Source of the DNA: Streptomyces sp. G-G2
GTDB taxonomy: Bacteria; Actinomycetota; Actinomycetes; Streptomycetales; Streptomycetaceae
Length of the DNA: 64,000 nucleotides
Assembly (NCBI RefSeq): GCF_030063135.1
Contig: NZ_JASISO010000011.1
Location: forward strand, 111,335 to 175,334
Direction of reading: 5' to 3'
The position numbers and the translations under genes are program-made. How positions within the stretch are numbered: position 1 is the stretch's first letter; each line of letters opens with the position of its first letter. This document shows positions 54,427-62,874 of this stretch, in pieces. The notes below the pieces were generated by a model. That model saw only the letters and a program-made list of their open reading frames with translations, was not told the origin of the DNA and made no database searches.

Positions 54427-55764
54427 TCAGACGGTGGTGGTGGACAGGGCGAGCGGCTCGGCGCGCACCCGGAAGTCCTTGGCGGTGGCGGTGATGGCGG
54501 CCTCGGCGGCGGCGCCGGTCGCGGCGCGGAAGCGGAAGCGGCCGCCGACGTGCTCGTAGTAGGCGTCCGCGTCGGGCAGTACCTCGCCCGGGTGCAGCAC
54601 GACCTCGGCGTACGGTCCGATGGCGCGGCCGGTCATGGAGGTCGACTCCGTGATGCGGCAGGGCCGTTCGGCCGGGGCGGGCACGAGCATCCAGCCGGCC
54701 ACCTCGTCGGCGGCGTGCGGAGCGGCGGCGGACACCGGGACCGGCGGCAGCGGGAGGTCCAGCTGGAGCTGCCAGGCGGCGTGCATCAGGTCGTAGCCGT
54801 GCACCTCGCGCCAGAGGAAGGCGATCTCGGCGCCGCCGACGCGGGCGCCGCACTCCAGGAAGCGGCAGTGGGGGCGGCCGTCCTCGTCGCGGTCGATGAA
54901 GACTTCGAGGTGGAAGACGGTGGCGCGGCCGGGGGAGAGCGCGCCGAGGAAGGCGGTGGCGGCCCGCTCGACGGCCGCGTTGACCTCGGGGTCGTCGATC
55001 TCGACGGAGCCGAGGTGGTTCCCGTCGCGGAAGCCCAGGCAGGTGTTGAGGTAGCGGGAGGCCCGCCAGGCGAGCAGCCGTTCGCCGTCGAAGACCCCGT
55101 CCACGTGGGAGATCGGGGCGGCCACGAAGGCCTGCACCAGCATCGGCTCGCTGTCCAGGTCCAGCTCGGCGACCTGTTCGGGGCGGTCCACCCGGACGAC
55201 GCCGGAGCTGGAGCTGCCGGTGCGCGGCTTGACGATGACGGGCCAGCCCGTGTCGTCGCCGAAGGCGAGGACGGCGGCGCCGTCGGTGGCGGCGGCGAAC
55301 TCCGGTACGTCCAGGCCCGCGTCGGCCACCGCGCGGCACATCACGTACTTGTCGCGGAAGACGATCTGCGAGGCCTGGCGCGGACCGGGTACGTCCCACT
55401 CCTCGCGCAGCGCGGCCCCGACGAGCAGGTCGTCCTCCTTGAGGGCGACGATCGCGCTGGGTGCGCCGTGCCGGGCGGCCAGGGCGCGCACCTCGGCGCG
55501 GACCCGCTCCAGGTCGTCGGTCGCGGGGACCAGGACGACCTCGTGGGCCTCGGGGGGCACGGAACCGGTGCCGACCGCGGTGCTCACGTAACTGACGCGG
55601 TGCGTGGAATGGTCGACGTAGCGGGTGAATTCCGCGTACCGCTCGCGCCAACGGTTGACGACGACGATGTGCGGGCTGGTGTCCGGGCCCGTATGCGCGC
55701 TCATGTCAGTGCTCATATCCGCGCGAGTGTCCGCGCGAGTGTCCGCGCTCATATCCGGGCTCAT
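54427..55764 (-). CDS. ATP-grasp carboxylate-amine ligase 1
   Basis: 445-residue ligase of the ATP-grasp fold, of the kind that forms amide or peptide bonds through acyl phosphates. Seen: the pre-grasp N-terminal domain (HIVVVNRWRERYAEF), DKYVMCRAVADAGLDVPEF, the glycine-rich loop VIVKPRTGSSSSGVVRV, and the metal-binding FLECGARVGGAEIAFL (Glu and Arg/Asn positions). The first ~25 residues repeat the words MSADTRAD/MSTDMSAD and several ATG codons fall there; ATG at 55764 has GGAGA 8 bases upstream. It overlaps the ATP-grasp 2 stop by 4 bases and lies 10 bases before the dioxygenase gene. Confidence 0.85.
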   Translation of the reverse strand: MSPDMSADTRADTRADMSTDMSAHTGPDTSPHIVVVNRWRERYAEFTRYVDHSTHRVSYVSTAVGTGSVPPEAHEVVLVPATDDLERVRAEVRALAARHGAPSAIVALKEDDLLVGAALREEWDVPGPRQASQIVFRDKYVMCRAVADAGLDVPEFAAATDGAAVLAFGDDTGWPVIVKPRTGSSSSGVVRVDRPEQVAELDLDSEPMLVQAFVAAPISHVDGVFDGERLLAWRASRYLNTCLGFRDGNHLGSVEIDDPEVNAAVERAATAFLGALSPGRATVFHLEVFIDRDEDGRPHCRFLECGARVGGAEIAFLWREVHGYDLMHAAWQLQLDLPLPPVPVSAAAPHAADEVAGWMLVPAPAERPCRITESTSMTGRAIGPYAEVVLHPGEVLPDADAYYEHVGGRFRFRAATGAAAEAAITATAKDFRVRAEPLALSTTTV

Positions 55765-57128
55765 ATCTGCTTCTCCTCGTCTTCCGGGTGGGTGAATACG
55801 CAGGTGCCGCGGGTGCCGGGATTCGCATAGGTGATGACGGATCCGTCCTCCGGCTTGAGGGCCCGTACGAAAGCGCCGCCGAATCCCTGCGGGGTGACGA
55901 AGATTCCCCAGTTCGCGACCCATTCCCCGGTCAGCCCGCTGTCCGGGTCGAGCGCGGGCTCCAGGGCCGGTACGACCAGCTCCTGCGCCACGTAGTCGCG
56001 CAGGGCGGTCGCCGCCAGGGCCGCGGCCCATTCCTCGTCGCCGACGTCCCGGCCGATCACCACGCCGTCGGCGCTGTATCCGATGCCGGGCTTGAGCACG
56101 AGCGAGGCGCGGTGCGTACGGGCGTACTCAAGGGCGTCTTCGCAGCCCTCGGCCCCCAGCACCCAGGTCCGCGGCAGCACCCGGTCGATCAGCTCCAGCT
56201 CGGACCCGCTCAGCGCGGCGCGGACGGCCGGGCGGTGCAGCAGGCCGAGCGCGGCCTTGCTGGTGAACAGGGCCCCTTCGAGCGGGGTGAACAGGGCGGT
56301 GCGGCCGTCCGCGTGGGCGCGGTTGACCCGGGTCAGCGCGGCCCGGGCGGCCGGGTCGCCGGCGATCTGGCCCGCGGCGAAGAACCGCAGGATCACGTCG
56401 AGCGGGCGGCCGCGCAGGGCGAGCCTGCCGTCCGGGGCCTCGGTCAGCTCCTGGATCTCGCCGAGCTGGAGGTCGATGCCGTGGCCGCGCAGGTCCTCCT
56501 GGATGGAGAGGAAGACGACGTCGTGCTCGCCGAGCGCGCCGGGGGCCTCCAGCAGGGCCACGGCGATGTCGCTGGTCGTCGCCGACGCCGCGCCGGTACG
56601 GGCGGCCGACGCCGCGCGCAGTGCGGCGGCCAGGTGCGCCATGGTGTCGGTGTGGCCGAGCCGGTTGCGTTCGGCGAAGGCGCGGAAGGCGGGGACTTCG
56701 AGGAAGGCGCGGTTCAGCTGGGCGCTGTCGATGCCGCCCAGTTCGCTGCCGACGTTCAGTTCCAGCAGGCGGAAGCCGGCGCCGTCGTGGAAGGCGTCGG
56801 CACGGGCGTAGAGCAGCGGATCGCCGGTGGCGCCCTCGCGCATCACCTCGGACAGCTCGGGCGGGAGCCCGATGGCCGCGCAGTAGCGGTCGAGGTCGCC
56901 GTCGTAGCAGCGTTCCGGCAGCGAGACGAGGATGCGGAAGATCGCGGCGAGGTCGTCGGAGAAGGCGCTGATCTCCCGCTCCGGGACGAAGACGGGGCGG
57001 GGCAGCAGGACGTGGCCGTAGGCCTTGTCGTAGGCGGCCGGGACGGCGGTGCGCGTGGTGAGCGTACGCAGCTCGCTGCCCGGGCGCCGGGTCTCCTCGA
57101 CGTAGCGGCCGGTGACGGAATTCTCCAT
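55761..57128 (-). CDS. ATP-grasp-like protein 2 (glutathionylspermidine-synthase-like)
   Basis: 455-residue protein, first gene of the leftward arm. The middle and C-terminal parts look like an ATP-grasp of the permuted/glutathionylspermidine-synthase sort: LLELNVGSELGGIDSAQLNRAF (about 120), LVLKPGIGYSADGVVIGRDVG (about 355-375) and QELVVPALEP near 400, then WGIFVTPQGFGGAFVRALKP with the glycine-rich end. It would make an amide bond with ATP, but the match is weaker than for the other two ligases. ATG at 57128 with GGAG 7 bases upstream. Divergent from the FMN reductase gene. Confidence 0.7.
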   Translation of the reverse strand: MENSVTGRYVEETRRPGSELRTLTTRTAVPAAYDKAYGHVLLPRPVFVPEREISAFSDDLAAIFRILVSLPERCYDGDLDRYCAAIGLPPELSEVMREGATGDPLLYARADAFHDGAGFRLLELNVGSELGGIDSAQLNRAFLEVPAFRAFAERNRLGHTDTMAHLAAALRAASAARTGAASATTSDIAVALLEAPGALGEHDVVFLSIQEDLRGHGIDLQLGEIQELTEAPDGRLALRGRPLDVILRFFAAGQIAGDPAARAALTRVNRAHADGRTALFTPLEGALFTSKAALGLLHRPAVRAALSGSELELIDRVLPRTWVLGAEGCEDALEYARTHRASLVLKPGIGYSADGVVIGRDVGDEEWAAALAATALRDYVAQELVVPALEPALDPDSGLTGEWVANWGIFVTPQGFGGAFVRALKPEDGSVITYANPGTRGTCVFTHPEDEEKQI

Positions 57129-57710
57129 GGGCGGTCTCCATTTCTGCCGGATCTGGGCATGCCGGATCACGGCACGAAGGGGAAGCCGCCGAAGGCGCGG
57201 CGGCGCGGAATGCTGTGAAGACGGTGAATACGGGGAATGCGAAATGTGGGCGCGAAGAACACGGGAGCGCGGGAAAGCGGGGAATGTGTGGGGGGGTGGG
57301 GGAAAGCCGGTCGGTGGGGGGAAGCCGGCGAGTGCGGGGAACGCGGAGAATCCGAAAGCCCGGATGAGGAATCCGAACGCGGCCTTCGGGGCGGTCCGGC
57401 GCGGGGCCCGAAGAGAGCGGCCCGGGGAAAAGCGGGAAGCGGGGGTTGATCCGCGGTGACGTGCCTTCACTGTGGCAGCGGCGGCGTCGGCCGGGGCCGC
57501 GTCCCGGGCTGCGCGTTTACGGCTGTCGTGTATGCGCCAGGGGGCTCCGGGCGCCCGGAACAGGACAGAACCGGTCGAAGGGTCGGCTCCGGCGGTCCGA
57601 TCCGGTTGCGCGGGGCCCCGACGGCTGCTTACCTACAGATCACTGCAGGGGCCCACGCCCCTCCGGACGATCCGCGGTGACCACCGGACCGTCCACCAGG
57701 GAGAACCCAC
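57129..57710. promoter_or_regulatory. divergent promoter region of the two biosynthetic arms
   Basis: 582 bases with no supportable gene. The left third is purine-rich on the plus strand with G runs (for example GTGGGGGGGTGGGGG-like stretches near 57285-57320) and GGAA/GAAA words repeated; this side should hold the promoter of the leftward arm. The right half is ordinary G/C sequence with a GGGGCCCACGCCCC-type stem near 57650. No run of Trp codons and no leader peptide is visible on either side, so a tryptophan attenuator of the usual kind seems absent. Confidence 0.5.
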
Positions 57711-58292
57711 ATGCCCCGCCTGCAGATCGTCATCGCGAGCACCCGCCCCGGCCGTGTCGGCCCCGCCGTCGCCGCCTGGGCCGCCGCCGAAGCCCGCCGC
57801 CACGGCGGCTTCGAGATCGAGACCGTCGACCTCGCCGAGGCCGGCCTGCCGTTCTTCGACGAGCCCGAGCACCCGTCCACCGGCGAGTACGTCCACCAGC
57901 ACACCAAGGACTGGAGCGCCACGGTCTCCCGCGGCGACGCCTACGTCTTCGTGATGCCCATGTACAACGGCGCCTTCACCGCGCCCCTGAAGAACGCCAT
58001 CGACTTCCTCTACCAGGAGTGGCAGGACAAGCCCGTCGCCCTCCTCAGCTACACCGCGGGCCCCTCGGGCGGCGTCCCGGCCGTGGAGATGCTGCGCCCG
58101 ATCCTCACCCGGGTCGGCTTCCGCGCCGCCGGGCGCAGTCTGTCCGTTCCCAACGTCGGCGAGCTGACCGACCCCGCCGACCGGTCCGTCTTCCGCGCCC
58201 CGGCCGCCCTCGCGGCCGAGCTGGACGGCGTACTCGACGAGCTGGCCGAGCTGCTGGCGCCGCTCGACGTGCCCGTCCCGGCGCAGGTCTGA
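57711..58292 (+). CDS. NADPH-dependent FMN reductase
   Basis: 193-residue flavodoxin-fold reductase. The FMN phosphate loop is ASTRPGRVGPAVAAW (residues 9-23), and the later PMYNGAFTAPLKNAIDFLYQEW with TAGPSGG completes the FMN site. It belongs to the YieF/ArsH-like group that reduces FMN or quinones with NADPH. In a cluster with a group A monooxygenase (which reduces its own FAD) a separate partner is not required, so it may instead reduce a quinone-imine or nitro-type intermediate. ATG at 57711 with AGGGAGAA upstream; first gene of the rightward arm. Confidence 0.88.
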   Translation: MPRLQIVIASTRPGRVGPAVAAWAAAEARRHGGFEIETVDLAEAGLPFFDEPEHPSTGEYVHQHTKDWSATVSRGDAYVFVMPMYNGAFTAPLKNAIDFLYQEWQDKPVALLSYTAGPSGGVPAVEMLRPILTRVGFRAAGRSLSVPNVGELTDPADRSVFRAPAALAAELDGVLDELAELLAPLDVPVPAQV

Positions 58293-58303
58293 GGGGCGCG
58301 GCC

Positions 58304-59608
58304 ATGACCTCGCACTCTCCGCCCCCGCCCCCGCGCGGGTCCGTAGCCGCCTCTGCCCCCGCCTGCGCCGCGCCGCGGCTGATCGTGGTCGGCAGTGGCG
58401 GGCGCCCGTACCGCGCGTACTCCTTCGAGTCCCTGCACGCCCGCTACACCCTCTCCGCGGTCCTCTCCGCCGAGCCGGACTGGCAGCGCGGGTACCTCGA
58501 CTCGTACGCCGTCGCCGACCTGTCCGATCCGGTCGCGATCGCCGATGCCGTACTCGCCCTGGCGGGCCCGGACATCGCCTCCGCCGCGGTGCTGACCTGG
58601 GACGAGACGGCGGTCGAGGCGACCGCCGCGGCCGCCGCCAAGCTCGGGCTGCCGCACCTGTCCGCCGAGGCCGCGAGCCGCTGCCGCGACAAGTACGCGA
58701 CCCGCACGCTGCTCGCCGAGGCGGGTCTCGCCGCGGTGCGCCACCGGCTCGTCACCACGGCGGAGGAAGCGGCCCTGGCAGCAGCCGAGTTCGGCTATCC
58801 GGTGGTCCTCAAGCCGCGCGCCCTCGCCGGCAGCATCGGCGTCACCCGCGCCGACGACGAGAGCCAGGTACGGGCGGCCTTCGCCCTCGCCGACGGCGCC
58901 GCCTTCGCCACGCTGCCCACCGGCCACGGCGTCCTCGTCGAGGAGTACCTCGACGGCCCCGAGATCAGCATCGACAGCGCCGTCCACGAGGGCGACGTGC
59001 ACATCGTCCACATCGCGCGGAAGCGGCTCGGCTTCGCACCGTACTTCGAGGAGGTCGGCCACCTCGTCGCCACCGCGGACGGCGAGCCCTGGGCGGACGA
59101 GGTCCGCGAACTGGTCACCGGCGTGCACCGGGTGCTCGGCGTCACCACCGGCGTCACGCACGCCGAGGTGCGCCTCACCTCCCGCGGGCCGCGGCTGATC
59201 GAACTCAACGCCCGCCTCGGCGGCGACCTGATCCCCTTCATCAGCGCCCTGGCCAGCGGAATCGACCTGGTGGCCGCCGCCGCCGAGCTGGCGTTCGGCA
59301 GGCTCCCCGACCTGACCCCGACGCGCGCGAACACCGCCGAGGTCCGCTTCGTCTACGCGGCCGGCGACGGCCTGGCCCGTCCGCTCGACCTCACCGCCGC
59401 CGCGGCCGTGTCCGGCATCGCGCACACCGCCGTGCTCGCCGGTCCCGGGGACACCCTGCTGCTCCCGCCCCGCCAGGCCATCCCGCGGCTCGCCGCGCTG
59501 GTCGCCGTCGGACCGGACGAGGCCGCCTGCGCGCGGATCCTCGACCTGGCCGAGGCCGCCGTGGACCGCGCCGTGGACCCGCTGCCGGGAACGGAGGCCA
59601 CCGCGTGA
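58304..59608 (+). CDS. ATP-grasp L-amino-acid ligase-like protein 3
   Basis: 434-residue ligase closest in pattern to the bacterial dipeptide-forming L-amino-acid ligases (BacD group). Seen: the N-terminal RLIVVGSGGRPYRAYSFESL, RDKYATRTLLAEAGLAAVRH, the loop VVLKPRALAGSIGVTR, the grasp-side VLVEEYLDGPEISIDSAV, and the metal motif LIELNARLGGDLIPFISALASGIDL, which is very typical of that group. It would join two amino-acid-like units with ATP. ATG at 58304, 11 bases after the reductase; its stop overlaps trpE by 4 bases, so it is co-translated with the trp genes. The first ~25 residues are Pro/Ala-rich. Confidence 0.86.
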   Translation: MTSHSPPPPPRGSVAASAPACAAPRLIVVGSGGRPYRAYSFESLHARYTLSAVLSAEPDWQRGYLDSYAVADLSDPVAIADAVLALAGPDIASAAVLTWDETAVEATAAAAAKLGLPHLSAEAASRCRDKYATRTLLAEAGLAAVRHRLVTTAEEAALAAAEFGYPVVLKPRALAGSIGVTRADDESQVRAAFALADGAAFATLPTGHGVLVEEYLDGPEISIDSAVHEGDVHIVHIARKRLGFAPYFEEVGHLVATADGEPWADEVRELVTGVHRVLGVTTGVTHAEVRLTSRGPRLIELNARLGGDLIPFISALASGIDLVAAAAELAFGRLPDLTPTRANTAEVRFVYAAGDGLARPLDLTAAAAVSGIAHTAVLAGPGDTLLLPPRQAIPRLAALVAVGPDEAACARILDLAEAAVDRAVDPLPGTEATA

Positions 59609-61149
59609 CCGCTCCCGTCGACGAGGTCGCCGGCCTGTGGGCCGCCGACCTGCGGGCGGGCGTGGTGCCCGACTCCGCCGCCGCGCTGGCCCTGGCCGCC
59701 CGCCACGCCTATGTACCGCTCTACATCGAGCTGCTCTCCGACACCCTCACACCGGTGACGGCCTTCGCCAGGCTCTGCGGCCCCGACGAGACGGGCCTGC
59801 TGCTGGAGAGCGTCATCGGGACCGACGCGACCGTCGCCGTCGCGCGGTACTCGTACATCGCCCACCGCACCCGCTCCCTCCCGCTCGGCGACGGGGACCC
59901 GCTCCTCGCGCTGCAACCGCTGGCCGACCGCGACGTCGCCCGGCTGCCCGGACTCCCGCCCTTCCACGGCGGGGCCGTGGGCTACCTCGGCTACGAGAGC
60001 GCCCGCCACTTCGAGCGGCTGCCCGCCGCGCCCGGACCCGGCCCGGACATGCCCGAATCGGTGTTCTTCCAGGCCGATGACCTGGTCGTCTTCGACCACG
60101 CCACCCGCCGGGTACTGATCACCACCCTGCACGACACGGCGGCCGAGACGTACGAGGACGCCGTCGCCCGGCTCTCCGCGACCCATGAGCGGCTGTACGC
60201 CGACCAGGGCGCGGCCCGGGGCGCCGGGCACGGTGGCGGCCCCGGCCGGGGCGGTGCCCGCCCGCTGGCCCGCCCGCTCGCCCGCACGCGGACGGCCGAC
60301 CAGCAGGACCGTTCCGCCTGGCGCGCCCACACCACCGAGGAACGTTTCCTCGACATGGTCGAAACCGCCCGCGAGTACATCCGGGCCGGTGACGTCTTCC
60401 AGGTCGTGCTCTCCCAGCGGTTCAGCAAGCCGCTGGCCGCCGAACCCCTGGACGTCTACCGGCACCTGCGCGCCGTCAACCCGTCGCCGTACATGTTCCA
60501 CCTCTCCCTCGGTGGCGGCCGGCACGTCATCGGCGCCTCGCCCGAGCTCCTCGTCAAGGTCGAGGACGGCCGCGCGCAGACCCGCCCGCTCGCCGGGACC
60601 CGCTGGCGCGGCACCGACGCCGCCACCGACGCGGCCCTGGAGGCGGAACTGCTCGCCGACGAGAAGGAGTGCGCGGAGCACGTCATGCTCGTCGACCTCG
60701 GCCGCAACGACATCGGCCGGATCGCCGCCCCCGGCACCGTCCGGGTCGACCGGCTCATGGAGGTCGAGCGCTACTCGCACGTCATGCACCTGTCGTCCAC
60801 GGTCAGCGGCGACCTCGCCGAAGGCCGTACGCCGCTGGACGCGCTGCGCTCCACCTTCCCCGCGGGCACCGTGTCCGGAGCCCCGAAGATCCGCGCCATG
60901 GAGATCATCGCCGAGCTGGAGGAAGAGCGGCGCGGCGTCTACGGCGGTGCGCTCGGCTTCATCGGCACCGGCGGTGACCTGGACACGGCCATCGCGCTGC
61001 GCACCCTCGTCATCGCCGACGGGCGGGCCTGGGTCCAGGCCGGGGCCGGGGTGGTCGCCGACTCCGACCCGGCCGCCGAGTACCGCGAGACCCTCAACAA
61101 GGCACAGGCGCTCTTCGCCGCGGTGGAACGGGCGGAGGCCTCCGCATGA
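59605..61149 (+). CDS. trpE: anthranilate synthase component I
   Basis: 514-residue chorismate-using subunit; with TrpG it makes anthranilate. The allosteric LLES motif is intact at 66-69 and NPSPYMFHL at 292 onward, both parts of the tryptophan feedback pocket, so feedback sensitivity is expected. Catalytic parts: GTRWRGTDAATD, DLGRNDIGR, FPAGTVSGAPKIRAMEII and IALRTLVIADGRAWVQAGAGVVADSDP. A Gly/Arg-rich linker (about 203-237) interrupts the middle. GTG at 59605 overlaps the ATP-grasp 3 stop (GTGA). An extra copy in a metabolic cluster has precedent in the calcium-dependent-antibiotic locus. Confidence 0.94.
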   Translation: MTAPVDEVAGLWAADLRAGVVPDSAAALALAARHAYVPLYIELLSDTLTPVTAFARLCGPDETGLLLESVIGTDATVAVARYSYIAHRTRSLPLGDGDPLLALQPLADRDVARLPGLPPFHGGAVGYLGYESARHFERLPAAPGPGPDMPESVFFQADDLVVFDHATRRVLITTLHDTAAETYEDAVARLSATHERLYADQGAARGAGHGGGPGRGGARPLARPLARTRTADQQDRSAWRAHTTEERFLDMVETAREYIRAGDVFQVVLSQRFSKPLAAEPLDVYRHLRAVNPSPYMFHLSLGGGRHVIGASPELLVKVEDGRAQTRPLAGTRWRGTDAATDAALEAELLADEKECAEHVMLVDLGRNDIGRIAAPGTVRVDRLMEVERYSHVMHLSSTVSGDLAEGRTPLDALRSTFPAGTVSGAPKIRAMEIIAELEEERRGVYGGALGFIGTGGDLDTAIALRTLVIADGRAWVQAGAGVVADSDPAAEYRETLNKAQALFAAVERAEASA

Positions 61150-61814
61150 GCGACCTCGCCGGCATCCGCGCCCGCCGCGCCCCGCGCATCGCGGTCATCG
61201 ACAACTACGACTCCTTCACCTACAACCTCGTCCAGTACCTGGCCGAGGCGGGCGCCGAGCCGCTCGTCCACCGCAACGACGGCGTCACCCTCGACGAACT
61301 GGCCGCCCACGACGCCGTCCTGATCTCGCCCGGCCCCGGAAACCCCGGTCGGGCGGGCATCAGCCTCGCCGCCGTCCGCGCGCTCAGCGGCCGGCTCCCG
61401 CTGCTCGGCGTCTGCCTGGGCCACCAGGCGATCGCCGAGGCCTTCGGCGCCGACGTGGTCCGGGTGGGGCCCGTACACGGCAAGACCGACCGGGTGCGGC
61501 ACGACGGCACGGGCGTCCTGGCCGGCCTCCCGGACCCGTTCACCGCCACCCGCTACCACTCCCTGGCCGTGGACCCCGCGAGCCTGCCGCCCGAGCTGAT
61601 CGCCCACGCCTGGGCCCAGGACGGCACCGTCATGGCCCTGCGCCACCGCGAACACCCGACGTACGGCGTGCAGTTCCACCCGGAGTCCGTGCTCACCGAG
61701 CAGGGCCACCGGATCATCGCCACCTTCGTCGACTCGATCCCGCTCACGGCCGGGATCCCGGGCCCCCGCCCCACCACCGGCCCGGCCCGCACGCTCCAGG
61801 AGGCCACCCGGTGA
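61146..61814 (+). CDS. trpG: anthranilate synthase component II (glutamine amidotransferase)
   Basis: 222-residue class I amidotransferase that feeds ammonia to TrpE. Catalytic triad: Cys90 in GVCLGHQAIAE, His178 and Glu180 in GVQFHPESVLTEQG. The N-terminal VIDNYDSFTYNLVQYL is the usual TrpG/PabA start. A ~20-residue Pro/Arg/Thr-rich tail extends beyond the normal end. ATG at 61146 overlaps trpE by 4 bases and the stop overlaps trpD by 4, so the set is co-translated. PabA-like dual use cannot be excluded by sequence. Confidence 0.93.
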   Translation: MSDLAGIRARRAPRIAVIDNYDSFTYNLVQYLAEAGAEPLVHRNDGVTLDELAAHDAVLISPGPGNPGRAGISLAAVRALSGRLPLLGVCLGHQAIAEAFGADVVRVGPVHGKTDRVRHDGTGVLAGLPDPFTATRYHSLAVDPASLPPELIAHAWAQDGTVMALRHREHPTYGVQFHPESVLTEQGHRIIATFVDSIPLTAGIPGPRPTTGPARTLQEATR

Positions 61815-62839
61815 AGAACGCCCTGCGCACCCTGGCGGCGGGCCGCCGCCTCACCCGCGACGAGGCGGGCAGCGCCATGGCCGCGGTACTGGCCGGGGAG
61901 GCCACCCCCGGCCAGATCGCCGGATTCGCCATGGCCCTGTCCGCCCGCGGAGCCGACGTCGAGGAGATCGTCGGGCTCGTCGCCACCGCCCGCTCCTTCG
62001 GCGCCCGCCTCACCGGCGACGGCCGGGTCCTCGACACCTGCGGTACCGGCGGCGACGGCCACGACACCTTCAACATCTCCACCACCGCCGCGATCGTCGC
62101 GGCGGCCTGCGGAGTTCCCGTCGCCAAGCACGGCAACCGCAGCGCCTCCTCGGCCTGCGGCAGCGCCGACGTCCTGGAGGCCCTGGGCGTACGGATCGAC
62201 GCGGGCCCGGCGGAAGCGGCCGCCTGCCTGGCCGAGGTGGGCATCACCTTCCTCTTCGCGCCCGTCTTCCAGCCCGCCTTCCGGCACGCGGCCGGACCCC
62301 GCCGCGAGCTGGGCGTACGGACCGTCTTCAACGTCCTCGGCCCGCTCTGCAACCCGGCGGGCGCCCGCTACCAGACCCTCGGCGTCTCCGACCCGGCCCT
62401 GCTGGAGGTCATGACCGAGGTCCTGCACCGGCTCGGCACCGAGCGCGCCCTGGTGTTCTGCGCGGAGGACGGCCTGGACGAGCTGAGCACCTGCTCCCCG
62501 TCGCGGGTCGTCGAACTCGCCGACGGCCGCACCACCTCCTACCGGCTCGACCCCGCCGAGCTGGGCCTCGCCCCCGCCACCCTGGCGGACCTGCGGGGCG
62601 GCGACGCCGTCGCGAACGCACGGACCGTACGCCGGATCCTCGGCGGCGAACCCGGCCCGCGCCGGGAGATCGTGCTGCTCAACACGGCCGCCGCGCTGCG
62701 GGCGGCCGGGCGGTGCGAGGACTGGCACACGGGGATCGCCCGCGCCGCCGAAGCCATCGACAGCGGCCGCGCCGCCGCCGTGCTCGCCGCCTGGACGGCC
62801 GCGGGAGCGGCGCTCCGGCCGGTCCGGGCCGCCGCATGA
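61811..62839 (+). CDS. trpD: anthranilate phosphoribosyltransferase
   Basis: 342-residue enzyme joining anthranilate and PRPP. Marks: DTCGTGGDGHDTFNISTTAAIVAAACGVPVAKHGNRSASSACGSADVLEALG in order (PRPP/magnesium site and anthranilate site), then RTVFNVLGPLCNPA and the C-terminal DGLDELSTCSPSRVVEL. All expected motifs are present. GTG at 61811 overlaps the trpG stop (GTGA). Confidence 0.95.
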   Translation: MKNALRTLAAGRRLTRDEAGSAMAAVLAGEATPGQIAGFAMALSARGADVEEIVGLVATARSFGARLTGDGRVLDTCGTGGDGHDTFNISTTAAIVAAACGVPVAKHGNRSASSACGSADVLEALGVRIDAGPAEAAACLAEVGITFLFAPVFQPAFRHAAGPRRELGVRTVFNVLGPLCNPAGARYQTLGVSDPALLEVMTEVLHRLGTERALVFCAEDGLDELSTCSPSRVVELADGRTTSYRLDPAELGLAPATLADLRGGDAVANARTVRRILGGEPGPRREIVLLNTAAALRAAGRCEDWHTGIARAAEAIDSGRAAAVLAAWTAAGAALRPVRAAA

Positions 62840-62874
62840 CAACGCCACCGCCGCATGACACGAGGAGCCGTACG

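Noticed and set aside
57237..57459. Gly/Glu/Arg-rich frames in the divergent intergenic region
   Set aside because: They arise from repeated GGAA/GGGG words; no start signal, and they overlap the promoter space of the leftward arm.
57129..57710. Tryptophan leader peptide/attenuator ahead of the rightward arm
   Set aside because: No short frame with clustered TGG codons and no terminator/antiterminator pair could be found on either strand.
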